This document shows, piece by piece, positions 47,901 to 61,725 of a stretch of 64,000 nucleotides of DNA. Location: NCBI GenBank assembly GCA_954871525.1, contig OX940861.1, positions 12,384,842 through 12,448,841 of the forward strand. The letters run 5' to 3'. A program made the translations under genes and the position numbers. The notes beneath the pieces are model-generated. The model had not been told where the DNA came from. It made no database searches and saw only the letters and a program-made list of their open reading frames with translations. Positions within the stretch are counted from its first letter, which is position 1, and every line of letters begins with the position of its first letter. The stretch comes from Parietaria judaica. Its lineage: Eukaryota > Streptophyta > Magnoliopsida > Rosales > Urticaceae.

Positions 47901-48237
47901 TCTCGTAATCAACGCGCTGGCGCGATCGGGGAGAGCGGAGGAGGCTCTACATGTGTTCAACGAGATGCGAAGCGGGGGCATTTTGCCCGATGTGTACACC
48001 TACAACGCGCTGATACTCGGGTTTGGGATCGCGGGTATGGCGGAGCAGGCGGGCGGTTTTTACGATGAGCTTCGACGGAGCGGTCTCGAACCCGATGTAT
48101 TTACGTATAATGCCCTCATAAGAGCGTACGGCGCTTCAGGAAACTCAGACGACGCATATGCAGTTTATGAGAAGATGGTGGTTGGAGGCTGTAGCCCTAA
48201 CGTCGCCACCTTCGCTCAGCTCCCGAACCAGACATGA
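44902..48237 (+). CDS. PGR3: PGR3, chloroplast P-class PPR protein, 1111 aa
   Basis: Intronless, as usual for PPR genes. The first ATG in frame is at 44902. After an N-terminal targeting and linker region of about 100 residues come tandem 35-residue pentatricopeptide repeats to the end, more than 25 by eye, with repeated [18 protein letters not shown] and GxxPDVxTYN phrasing. There is no E, DYW or SMR extension. Length and wording match PROTON GRADIENT REGULATION 3, which binds plastid RNA, stabilises the petL operon transcript and aids translation of petL and an ndh mRNA. It is needed for cytochrome b6f and NDH accumulation. The frame is clean, so it looks functional. Confidence 0.95.
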   Translation: MGLIILCSSSMSGCCSTSVDFSYACGFTESRTSGLSCSGSVKGRLFGNVKVWACGLRMKKQKRQRFYVFVVKNSEESVDRVLVRNSEEVLRVLKSNLDPDSAFSYFVSVSRLPRVIHTTETCNYMLEVLEAHGRVEDMSVVFDFMQKQLIHRNLSTYLTIFRALGMRGGIREASVAALEKMKTAGFALNAYSYSGVIHLVIQAGFCRESLEIYRRMVSEGLKPSLKTYSALMVAFGKRRDTETVMRLLGEMEDLGLRPNIYTFTICIRALGKSGKIDEAYGILKRMEEEGCSPDVVTYTVLIDVLCNAGKLDKAKALFATMKTGRQKPDQVTYITLLSKLSDREDLVSVKEIWSEMEADGYVPDVVTFTILIDALCKAGNFAKAFDTLHIMKEKGVSPNLQTFNTLICGLLRVSRLDKALTLFGDMESLGFIPTAFTYILFIDYYGKSGDADKAIETFEKMKRRGIVPNIVACNASLYGLAETGRLQEAKEIFDEIKSNGIAPDFVTYSLMMRCYNKVGRVDEALNLLSEMVKQGCEPDVIVVNSLIDMLYKADRGEDAWQMYYGMKGMGVIPTVVTFNTLLAGLRKEGRVRRSLQVFYSMGDYGFPPNTITVNTILDCLCKNGEVKLALEIFSKMSIMDCKPDVFTYNTVIYGLIREKRVSDALWLFHQMRKCLYPDRVTLFTLVPGIVNEGLTKDAFEIIKSFIHQVTVHVDRPFWENLMGGILVDTEPKIAMELAERLVSEKICLNDSILIPLIRVLCKSKKSLQAENLLVKFTKTLGITLTLETYNILIEGLLRIPASEKAFDLFDEMKRVGCSPDSFTYNLLLDAHGKSRNIPELYELYEEMLSKGCKANTITYNIVISSLARSDCVDKAIDFYYDLVGRDFEPSPCTFGPLIDALLKSGRRDEAMQFFEEMTEYKCKPNSAIFNILINGFGKSGDVETACNLLQRMTNEGVKPDLKSYTIIIDCLCLAGRIDDAMLYFDAMKRIGLSPDLLSYNLVINALARSGRAEEALHVFNEMRSGGILPDVYTYNALILGFGIAGMAEQAGGFYDELRRSGLEPDVFTYNALIRAYGASGNSDDAYAVYEKMVVGGCSPNVATFAQLPNQT

Positions 48238-49323
48238 AAAGCGTTTTATGCGGTTTTCAGCAATGAATATGTTGTACAGACGATATTTTGCGCCGGTGAT
48301 TTGGGTGTAGGGTTTTTCGGGTAAGGTGGCTGGGAGGTTTCCGTACGCAAGTGTGTATAACGTTGTGTATACTTGGCATGTATTACATACTATATAGTAT
48401 ATACACATCTCGTTAGTAACTTGGTTCTGTTCTTCAGAGGGATATAGATGTAAATACAATATCAATTTCACCTCCCTATTAACTTCCCTCGTCATTCATA
48501 TTCAAATTTACAAAAAACATAGAAAAATTGCTTACCAATCTAATCATAGGGTATCAAAAGTCAGAGCTTCTTGTTTATATTAGTTTTATCCAAATCGAAA
48601 ATGGTTAAAATCAATGTAAACTAAAGAAAAAAACAATCGTCCGAGAGAGTGCAAAAGTTTTAATGACGATTAGGTTTTAATTAACCCTGCTAAAACGTCA
48701 ATTACAATAAAACCTATCCGATATATCCATACCACACCTCCGAACCCCTAAAATATTCGATGAAATAATGTCACACCGTGAAGTTAAAAAACGGTCCGTG
48801 CCAATAAAATAGGATTCTGATTGACTCGATTTATATTATGAGGTATTTAGTTAGATTTAAATAGTAAGATATTATGGTTTATTTGTTTAAACCATTAAGT
48901 GTCATTAGTTTAGGACTTTTATATTAAAACTGTATTTACTTATATCATTGGTTTAGTTTCTGCAATTTAATTAATTAATTTGGTCATTAAATAAATGATA
49001 AGGGTTGTCATTAGGGTTATAAGTAGGCGCATAGGGTTAGGGTTAGATGTGTGCTTTGTTTGGTTGAATCCAAGAGAGCTCCACGGAGAGTGACGGCCGA
49101 GCTCTCGAAGGATTCGAGCCATTGTTTCTCGCATTTATTCAATAAAATCACCGGTAATCAAATATCATATGTACTATATTCAATTGAAGAATTATAACTT
49201 CTTCATTGGGTATTGAAAATATCATATGTACTATATTCAATTGAAGAATTATATCTGTTTCTATGGTAATCAAATAAATAATTGGACTTCTTTTCTGGTA
49301 TTCCACTTTCCCATGTCTATAAT
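48238..49323. other. Intergenic DNA with an LTR-like segment
   Basis: PGR3 3' UTR to about 48480. The stretch 48840-49160 has a TATA-like TTATAAGTAGG, a polyA-like CAATAAAA and a GC-richer end, as in a worn solo LTR, but I cannot place both ends. A 36-bp direct repeat follows. Confidence 0.35.
49161..49253. repeat. 36-bp direct repeat, two copies
   Basis: AATATCATATGTACTATATT and the following 16 bases occur at 49161-49196 and 49218-49253, 57 bp apart, identical as read. Confidence 0.85.
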
Positions 49324-50273
49324 CTACACCTCCAAAAACAATTGATCTGGCACTGGAAGTTTCTTCTTCCCGACTGTCATGCGTTTGATCGAGCCATTCT
49401 CGGGTTTCTTCTGTACTCGTTTAGTCTCGCTGATGGCTTTTACACCTCCGTTCTTCGGTTTCTTCAGTATACTTACACTCTCTCCGATGGCTTTTTCGCC
49501 TCCATTACTCCTCTGCAATGCGACACGCGACACACGACACACGAAACTCGATAAGTGCACAAATAGAGAGACACACACAAAACGGATAGTTATTTCAATT
49601 CCAATGTCATCACCGAAACTCGGTTTTTATCCGAAACTCGAATGTAGTTACTTACAGATTCACTATTGACACTGACTTTCAAGCCATTCCTCTCCCTTGC
49701 AGAATTATCAAGCTGTACACTGGGATTTTGATGCCGGAAAACTGCGGTTTCGGTTTTAGAAGCTCGAATCTTCAGAAGATGTGCGTGCCGTTGGCTCAAA
49801 AACCTAATGAATTTCAGACAAAATTACAATCAAGCTTTACATGACCACTCTTCAAGTATATCCCAAAAAGAGCACACAATCATACCGGACTTCTGCCATT
49901 AGAATTTCTCTTCTCCGTTTGACTGCTCTCAGTTTCTTCTTCTCTGCAACAAAGCCCTGACATGATCAACAATAATTAGCTCTTAAATTACGTAGAATAC
50001 AGAGTTCTCTCTGACTGAGAATTATCAATCAGAAAAAGTTCATAGCTTGATCAGAAATTCCACTAAGTATCACCAAATATCAGTTCGTGTTCTTCAATCA
50101 CGATCACGAACGGTAATTTTCCCGGATCGTATAACCAAAAAAAAAATCCAAAATCAAATTACCTTCTGCAAATCAAGGTAATCATGCAATAAACCTTGAT
50201 GTCTGTTCCTAATTCTCGCTGCTTCTTCGACGGACTGCGATTCATGAGCGACGAAAGAGACCTTCTTCACCAT
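49324..50273 (-). CDS. Conserved plant protein of unknown function, 172 aa, 4 exons
   Basis: Exons: 50163-50273, 49886-49956, 49656-49803, 49324-49512, total 173 codons. The start MVKKVSFVAHESQSVEEAARIRNRHQ is followed by a helical, basic segment (DLQK, EKKKLRAVKRRREILMAEVRFL) that looks like a short coiled coil. A variable middle and a Lys-rich tail ending KKKLPVPDQLFLEV follow. I recall plant proteins with the same N-terminal RNRHQ...L...DLQK pattern and a similar hydrophobic terminal peptide, annotated as uncharacterised. The basic composition suggests a nuclear protein. That is inference. All junctions are GT-AG and in phase. Confidence 0.72.
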
Positions 50274-50747
50274 CCTCAACTCTCCAGAAAAAAATCTCTG
50301 ATGCGCGATTATTTAGAGAAGAAATCGCGATGAAGGAATTTTGGGTTTGTGTGAGAGAATCGATGGAGGCCGAAAAGGCCCATGTCGAAGGAGATAAGAA
50401 GGGAATTAGGGATTGGAATGGAGCCATGAGGATGAGAGATTTGATACGCAGAGGGGCAATTCTGGGATATTTTTTTTCGAATATCTGGATCTTATTTCCC
50501 TTTCTTCGTCTCTTCTTAGGACAGAAATATACAGATACGCGCGAGGGATAATCTTCCTCGGTACAGCTGGCCGAGATAGAGAGAGAGAGAAAGTGGCTCT
50601 CATCAAGAGTGTGTAGTGTAATGTTATGTATGGCAGTTGTGTATCGGTGTATGCATAGGTGTGTTGTGTATATATATGGCTGAATTTTTAATTTTGGGAT
50701 TTGGGTGCAGAGGAGATGCATGGCTGAGAGATGAAGGGATCTTTTTT
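50274..50747. other. Promoter side of the unknown gene
   Basis: GA-rich leader and upstream DNA of the minus-strand gene starting at 50273. Overlapping ORFs on both strands show no conserved features. Confidence 0.45.
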
Positions 50748-50756
50748 TGATAATAA

Positions 50757-51737
50757 GGGTAAACTGCGGCTAATGTACCCAATGTTTGATTTTCTGCGGA
50801 TTATATACCCAATGTTTATTTTTGGCGGCTAATGTACCCAATGTTTGATCCGTTAGATATTTTTGGGTTTTCCGTCAGTTGACCGTTAGAGAGTTATCCT
50901 CCACTATATGTACACTTTTCGTATTTTTGACATAACTCACTCATTTTTTGTCCAAATTTTATGCACGACCTATGGTTGGAAAGATAAGAGATAGATCTAC
51001 AACTTTGATGTTTTAAGTTTTGTAAAATAAGTTGTAAAAAAAGACGAAATTTCAAATATAACGTAAAATTGGACATTAGTTTAATGCAAAATATTTGTTT
51101 CGAGCAAATTTTAATATACTTAATGACTTTTTATGATGAAATTTAAAAGAAAAAAGTTGTAGATAAATGTTTTATCTTTCCAACGGGTGTTTATTTATAA
51201 ATTTTTGACAAAAAATGAGTGAGTTATGCCAAAAATATAAAAGATGTGATGTGAAATAATATTTCATATTTTTGGCATAACTCACTCGTTTTTTATCCAA
51301 AATTTATAAATAAACACCCGTTGGAAAGATAAAACATTTATCTACAACTTTTTGCTTTTACGTTTCATCATAAAAAGTCATTAAGTATATTAAAATTTGC
51401 TCGAAACAAATATTTTACGTTAAACTAATGTCCAGTTTTACGTTGTACTTGAAATTTCGTATTTTTTTAAAACTGAATTTACAAAACTTAAAACAATAAA
51501 GTTATAGATCTATCTCTTATCTTTCCAACCATAGGTCGTACATAAAATTTGGACAAAAAATGAGTGAGTTATGTCAAAAATACGAAAAGTGTACATATAA
51601 CTCTCTAACGGTCAACTGACGGAAAACCCAAAAAAATCTAACGGATCAAACATTGAGTACATTAGCCGTCGAAAATAAACATTGAGTACATAATCCGCAG
51701 AAAATCAAACATTGGGTACATTAGCCGCAGTTTACCC
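50757..51737. mobile_element. Mutator-type foldback element, 981 bp, with perfect 9-bp TSD
   Basis: It starts GGGTAAACTGCGGCTAATGT and ends with the inverse. The two halves are almost complete inverted copies meeting near 51.25 kb. A perfect 9-bp duplication TGATAATAA lies at 50748-50756 and 51738-51746. Each terminus carries three tandem versions of a unit around GCGGCTAATGTACCCAATGT. Further in, CCGTCAGTTGACCGTTAGAG and AACTCACTC blocks are mirrored. No coding capacity. The first 14 bases resemble those of the element at 15066. Confidence 0.93.
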
Positions 51738-51791
51738 TGATAATAAAATACCAAATTACCCTTTTGTTATTACCTTCTTTAATTAAACATT

Positions 51792-52158
51792 GGGCCCGTT
51801 TGGCACAGCTTAACTTTTACAAAAATTATTTTTAGTTTTAGTTTAAAAAACTCTTTAAAAAAAAAACTAGCAGATGTTTGGTAAATTGTTTATAAAACAG
51901 TTGTTGTTGGTAACAAAAACTAATTTAGCGTTTGGTAAAACAAATTATTTAGGTAAAAAAGACTAAAATAGACTAAAACCGTATTTTTGTTTTTAGAAAA
52001 AACCAAAAGCTACGAATTCTAGCTTATACGATTCATGTACAAAAATCTAAAATCAATTTTGTGTTTTTTGGAAAAACAATTTTGCCAAACAACTGAAAAG
52101 CGATTTAGTTTATTTTAAAAACAAAAACAGAGCTAAATAAGCTGTGTCAAACGCACCC
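51792..52158. mobile_element. TIR-type MITE, copy B, intact, 367 bp
   Basis: The termini GGGCCCGTTTGGCACAGCTTA and, inverted, GGGTGCGTTTGACACAGCTTA form a 21-bp TIR with three mismatches. No clean TSD is visible (ATT / ATA). It aligns in reverse complement with the interrupted copy at 12952-14152 and carries no gene. Confidence 0.75.
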
Positions 52159-52385
52159 ATACTATATAACTAAAGCAAACGGCAAAATCACTATAGAGAC
52201 TACAGTAACTGTATTGACCAATCACAAATTGACAAGTGTTTGAGTACATAAATAACATCTGTCTCTCTTATTCTCTCTTCCGCATACCGAAATTATTAGG
52301 AATAAATATTAAAAATTTGTAGGGCCCACAACACAACCACTGTCATGTAATTAAATGTATCAATTTTTTTAGGGCAAATGAACGA

Positions 52386-52493
52386 AATGCCCATTTTGTG
52401 TCAAATCTTTTTAAAAAATGCTCATTGTGTGTATTTTTTACTCTCACAAATGGGCATTTTTTAAAAGGTTTGACACAAAATTGGGCATTTTTT
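52386..52493. repeat. Short inverted repeat (hairpin)
   Basis: Arms read AAATGCCCATTTTGTGTCAA and its inverse around a loop near 52440. The left flank AGGGCAAATGAACGAAATG matches the right end of the element at 35542-37195, so it may be a short member of that family. Confidence 0.6.
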
Positions 52494-53208
52494 ATCGTCT
52501 GTTTATATATTTGTACTTTGAGTTGATTGGATGATTCGATTGGAGTGGGCCCATTCAATTTATATATTTCAATTTTCATATATATATATTATTAATAAGA
52601 ATTAAACGATGTTAAATATTATCACAAACACAGAATCAAATTTATACATATTTCTTGATCATAATTATTCAGCATTCTTTTCAAAAAACTATTCAGTATT
52701 CATTCCAATACTCATATGAAATAATATAATTGTTACTGATAATTAATAGCAACTATAATATCCATTAGTTTAAGATTTATCTGATAAAATTCATATTAAG
52801 ATGTAAAATATATATTTTCCATTAAAAATTAATTTATCAAAAATATATCATGCAGATTGAAACTATGAGTCTATGACACTAATTTGGAGTTTTTCTACTT
52901 TTATTTATATTGTTTGATATACAAAAATAGTATAACAGGCACTTTTTTTTTTTAATTTTGTTATGTATTTATTTGTAAGTAAATTATCAAGAAAAACAAA
53001 TCACAAGCAAAAATTCTGTTATAAATATTAAAATTTGTCGATGTTAATTATATAAGTCGATTATTGTCTAATTCTTATTTTATGAAAATATGAAATTTAA
53101 TATAATATTAGTGATTAATTTATTAACAATTATTACTATAGAATAAAATTAAAATTAAAATATTTAATAATTATTTAAGGGTTCCAAATATTATTTCGCC
53201 CTAGGGCC

Positions 53209-53232
53209 CTTGCAAAGTTAGGGTCGGCCCTG
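53209..53232. other. Isolated hAT-like terminus
   Basis: Inverted, this reads CAGGGCCGACCCTAACTTTG, a typical hAT-type end. I found no matching left end, so it is probably a truncated copy. Confidence 0.35.
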
Positions 53233-55482
53233 CGGCGTCTTCGTTGCACTAACAACTACCGTCACCACAAAAATAATATAAATCGTTAGACCATGTGATC
53301 TTCTGGTTTTGAGATTTCCAAATCGACGCTTTGAACTACTGATCCATGATAAATCTAGATATATATCAGTCAGATTTTGTCCTTTAATTATTGTTAGGCG
53401 AATTTTCTTTATAAATTATAAGTTTAGTTTACTACTTAGCATGTATCTTTGGTTTTATGTTACGAGTTGGGGTGGTTTCTTTCATTGAATAGTGAATGAT
53501 ATTAGTAGAATTTTATTGTTATTAAGATTTTTGGGTCTACAAGTTTTACCATGACAAAGTTTATATTTGTTTCTTAGCTTGGTCTGTTATTTCGGTCAAT
53601 TAAATTAAAATGTAGAAACAATTTTTTGGATTTGTCGTAAGCTACGAATTCAACTTCTCTCGAATTAGAATTATGATTACGTTTAGTTAAGTTGACTTAG
53701 GACGATGAATATAGTATAACCACTGAAAATTATGGAAGGTTATTTTCATTAACAGTCGGAAAAAAACAGGGCCCCCTACCGTGTTCGAAATCTCTGTTTC
53801 CATCTCGCAAGGTAGTTTTTTATGCATTGACCTATGCATTAGGCGATTCCGGTTCCTATATTGTCGATTATTCACGAACATGAAATAAATGTTTGGTAAT
53901 TCTTGAAAATTGTTACTGTATGAGGAAGAAATGGTTGAGAAAGCAATTTCTCATCTAAAGATAAAACCGTAATGTTAATAGGTAAAACCGCAATTCTTCA
54001 TCTAAAGCTAAAACCGCAATGTTATCATATTAGTAGCTTTGATATAGAGAGAGTTGATTGCCGCTGTTAATTTTAATGTGATTTGATGATTTTGTGTTAT
54101 GTAGTCTTGATTAAGTGTAGTGATGTAGGTAAAAGGTATCACATAATTTATGTATGCTATAAATTTCTATGAATTTCTTCAATTGGCTTTATTTTTGTTC
54201 TCTGGCTGTAGAATAGTTCTTCAATTTCTATGAATCTTCACCATAGCTTATATATTCAAATTTAACAACAAAGGCCATTTTTTATTTCTTGAATATGAAA
54301 TATCTTCGCCGGGGAAGAATAAAATTAAGGGTTTACTCTATGATGCTAACTGCTGATTGCTACTATTATTTGGGATTTTTCAATTGCAATGTGGGCCTAA
54401 AATCGACATTGATTTGAAAGTTCCTCCTAGACCTCCCTGTTACGCTTTTTTCCACGTGCGCTTCCGTTACATGAGCTTTTATTGGTTAATCAAGTTTGAT
54501 TTAGCAGAGTTGTTATTTACACATTCTATTTGTGGCAAGCAAACAAAATGAAACAACAGATTGCATGCATATATTGTAAATATGTTAATACTTCTTATAT
54601 AATTTACTTTACTAGGGATGATTCTTAAATTTGCTTCAATACTTCTTAGAATAAAAGGTTTTAAACCGAACCTGCGTGCATTGTTATTACTATCTTAAAT
54701 AAAGTACAATACAGTGATCACTTATATATACATATATCAGTGTAATGAGTTTGTTATTTTTATGGAATGAAAATTTAACAACTTCACTATCTTAAATGGA
54801 GTTTAAAATAGGGCCTTATCTTATTAGCCACTTTAATGGTTAGCTATTGTTCTTCATTTCAAGAATAGCTAAAAAAATTAATGTTCATATATAGACGTTG
54901 TTGAGTTTTTTCTATATTAGTTACATTACGACATCATTGGTCTTCTACTCTTCTTTTACTTCAACAATACCGAAAAGATTAATGTTCAAATATAGACGTA
55001 TAATTTATTTCTTGATATAACTTACATTACGACCTCATTGCCAAGTCTTTATCCAATGTAAACAATGTATTTATTTAAGATGAGATACATATATCACGTA
55101 GACAACTCTTTCAAACATAGATATCATGTAATTAATACTAAAAATGATTGATTAATGACAAAATAAAAATATTAAATTACTTTAAAATTATACGGAAAAA
55201 AAAAAACACAAAACTATCAAATTTCTCTTGATTAAAGAAAAAAAACGTAGTTAACCCGCAGCAATGCGCGGGTTATATACCTCGTCTACACTAAAAACAT
55301 AAAAAAAAAATATATATATATATATATATTATATACATAAAAAGTATTAAAATCATAATTATATATATATATATAATTATATATATTTATTCAAGGGGTA
55401 TAATTCTCACATTTAACCTTTTATTTATTTATTTTTAAAGTCGGACCACAAGAAAAACAGAGCACTGAAACCGTTGCCAAAA

Positions 55483-56498
55483 ATGGCGATACACTCGGCC
55501 ATATCTCATCTCTCTCCTTCCCTCACTCTAACCGTCTCCAAATCTCTTCACTTCCAAAGACCTAACTTCCTCTCCGGCAATCTCCACTCCTCCTCTTCCA
55601 GGTGGACGACGCAGTTCCGGCCATCGCCGGCGACCTCGGGGAATCCGACGGTCGGAATCGCTCACACGGAGGAGATCTCCGCCGTCGAATCGGCCTCCGA
55701 AGTGGTGAAGAAATTCTACGGCGGAATCAACGGCCGTGATATTTCCTCCGTGGTGGACCTCATCTCGCTCCACTGTGTCTACGAGGACCTTGTCTTTCCT
55801 CAACCTTTCGTCGGTCGAAAGGTAGCTATCTATTCATACATAATATATAAATACATGTTTTCGTACGAACTTATATACGATCTTCGTTTTCCAGAGTATT
55901 CTCGAGTTCTTTGAGAAGTTCTTGGATGTTGTGGACAAGGATCTGCAGTTCGTTATCGACAAAATCTCTACTGAGGATTCTTCAGCTGTTGGAGTCACCT
56001 GGCATTTAGGTATGTGTATATATACATAGATATATATACAATTCACTGTATATCTATATATGTTGCAGAGGTTTGAAATTTGGTTGATTGTGGAAATTGA
56101 ATGATTTCGCAGAATGGAAGGGAAAGCCATTTCCATTTAGCAGAGGCTGTAGCCTTTATCAGCTGGAGATCATCAATGGCAAGAGACAAATAATGTAAGG
56201 AAACTGATCCGAGTCTCGAATTTTTTTGTCAATTTGTTGGTACATGTGTGTTACGAACGGATCGACTTGATGCTATTTGCATCGAACAGATATGCGAGGG
56301 ACGTCGCTGAGCCTGCGATAAAGCCCGGGGAATCTGTTTTGGTAAGTCCTCTGGTCATGAGAGAAGCCTGAAGAGCGAGTTAAAGCATGGAAACATGCAC
56401 GGTTCTCCGTCTAATTTTCTGTTGGGATTTTGCAGGCGATCATCAGAGGAGTAACTTGGTTACTGCAACGATTTCCTCAGCTCGCTGATCGGTTTTAA
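55483..56498 (+). CDS. Plastid NTF2/SnoaL-like protein, 216 aa, 5 exons
   Basis: Exons: 55483-55821, 55895-56009, 56113-56194, 56290-56341, 56436-56498, total 217 codons. A Ser/Thr-rich transit peptide of about 60 residues is followed by an NTF2/SnoaL alpha+beta barrel fold: helix VVKKFYGGINGRD, then VYEDLVFPQPFVGR, LQFVIDKIS, VGVTWHLEWKG and INGKRQIIYARDVAEPAIKPGE. The fold often binds a small hydrophobic ligand or serves as a scaffold. No catalytic Asp/His pair stands out, so I assign no reaction. The ATG at 55483 is the first in frame and heads the transit peptide. Confidence 0.85.
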
Positions 56499-56827
56499 AT
56501 ATTTTCCGCCTTTTGCTCAAGGTAAAATTAGATATTGTATATATATTTGTCAATGTAGTTGAACAGATTGAATATACTGTCATTGAATAGTGACACAAAA
56601 ACCAGTAATTTCAGCTCCTAGTTCAAGAATCAAGATTCAGGATAACTACAAAATCTGAATCCTCGGTGATTTGGCTTACAATCTTTCTTTGAGATAACAT
56701 TTGGGGAAAATTTGTGGGATTATTTTTCTCGTAATTCGCTCAGCAGCATAAGGGCTAGAAAATTTATGCTGGCTTTGCATCTTCAAAAGACGGGTCTCTA
56801 TTTCTCCGCTCCCAATTCTGTACGAGC
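56499..56827. other. Convergent 3' flanks
   Basis: 3' UTRs of the NTF2-like gene (+) and the queuine transferase gene (-). Nothing else seen. Confidence 0.6.
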
Positions 56828-60784
<3,957 letters not shown>

Positions 60785-61103
60785 TCTGTCCCTGCAAACC
60801 GAATATCGATAAAGCGAACGAAAGAGCGAAGAAGAGGACACAAGTATGTTAATACAGTCGTTTGGGTTCGCTCTTTGGTTTGGCGGCGGGGTATTTCGGT
60901 CTTTACACCGCCTTCCCGGCTGCTACGCGGGTTTTGCTTTTTTGGGGTCTGTTATTCGTATTCGGACTGGAAAACCCGCGGTTTCTGGAGGAAGATATAT
61001 ATATTTTTATTTATTTTAATTATTGTATTTATATATGGATTTTTTTTTTTCCTCGTTCAGTTTCTATTGCCCCTAGCTAGGGCTTGGTCGTTTCGCGTGT
61101 GGC
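60785..61103. other. Promoter region of the queuine transferase gene
   Basis: About 320 bp between the ATG and the end of the hAT element. No TATA box is obvious on the minus strand. The overlapping plus-strand ORFs are not supported. Confidence 0.5.
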
Positions 61104-61122
61104 TAGAGCTGTGATTGGCGAC

Positions 61123-61220
61123 GTCGCGACGAGTCGCGACGGAGTCGCCAAAAATCGCGACTGTTCCGGTCGCGACGCGTCGCGACGCCGGCAATCGCGG
61201 TGATTCGCGATTTTTCGCGA
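61123..61220. repeat. Subterminal cluster of TCGCGA palindromes
   Basis: Seven TCGCGA hexamers within about 100 bp just inside the presumed hAT terminus. hAT transposases bind short subterminal repeats, so these are candidate binding sites. Confidence 0.65.
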
Positions 61221-61725
61221 ATCTCTGGGCTTTTTTTGCGGCAAAAGTACCTATTTTTTTGAAAAGTTTTTTTTTTAATACTTTTTACCCGAATTTAATT
61301 ATAAAACTTTATTAATTATTTCAAAATTATATGTAAGTAAGTTAATTATTTAAATTTATTATCTATAATCCCTTTTTTTTAAAATTAATATTTAAGTATG
61401 TTATAACTTATTATTTTGTAAAAAATTAATAATCTTGCTTTTTATTATTAATTTTTAAGTTGTAACATATGTTAATAAATATTAGTTTGTAAAATATTAA
61501 TAATTTTAACAAATCTACTTAACATATAAATAAATACGATAAGATGAGATATTTAAAAAAAAAAAGTTGTATTATTCATTGTGAATATTACAATAAGGTG
61601 GAAGAAAGCTGTAAATATTCAGTGTAAATATTACAAGATGCCTCACTAAAACCTCTCTTGTAAAACCCTCCTTAGGGACATAAAACCAAGAGAGGAAAGA
61701 GCACATCATTGGCGGTTACATTGCG

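Larger units (their letters stand above)
52160..55284 (+). mobile_element. Putative non-autonomous Helitron
   Basis: The left boundary TACTATATAACTAAAGC, followed by ACTATAGAGACTACAGTAAC, resembles plant Helitron 5' ends as I recall them. The right boundary has a hairpin with arms TAACCCGC (55252-55259) and GCGGGTTA (55268-55275), then CTCG (55281-55284) and a T. Helitrons end in CTRR, so CTCG needs one substitution from CTAG. The flanks are A (52159) and T (55285), matching AT target preference. No Rep/helicase is present. The interior is AT-rich and includes a hairpin at 52386-52493 and a hAT-like end at 53209-53232. Confidence 0.45.

Noticed and set aside
48840..49200. Solo LTR
   Set aside because: TATA-like and polyA-like signals are present, but terminal TG/CA and a TSD could not be placed, so it is left as an intergenic note.
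50242..50721. 159-codon minus-strand ORF overlapping the promoter of the unknown gene
   Set aside because: It overlaps the promoter and start of the spliced gene at 49324-50273 in a different frame and has no recognisable features.
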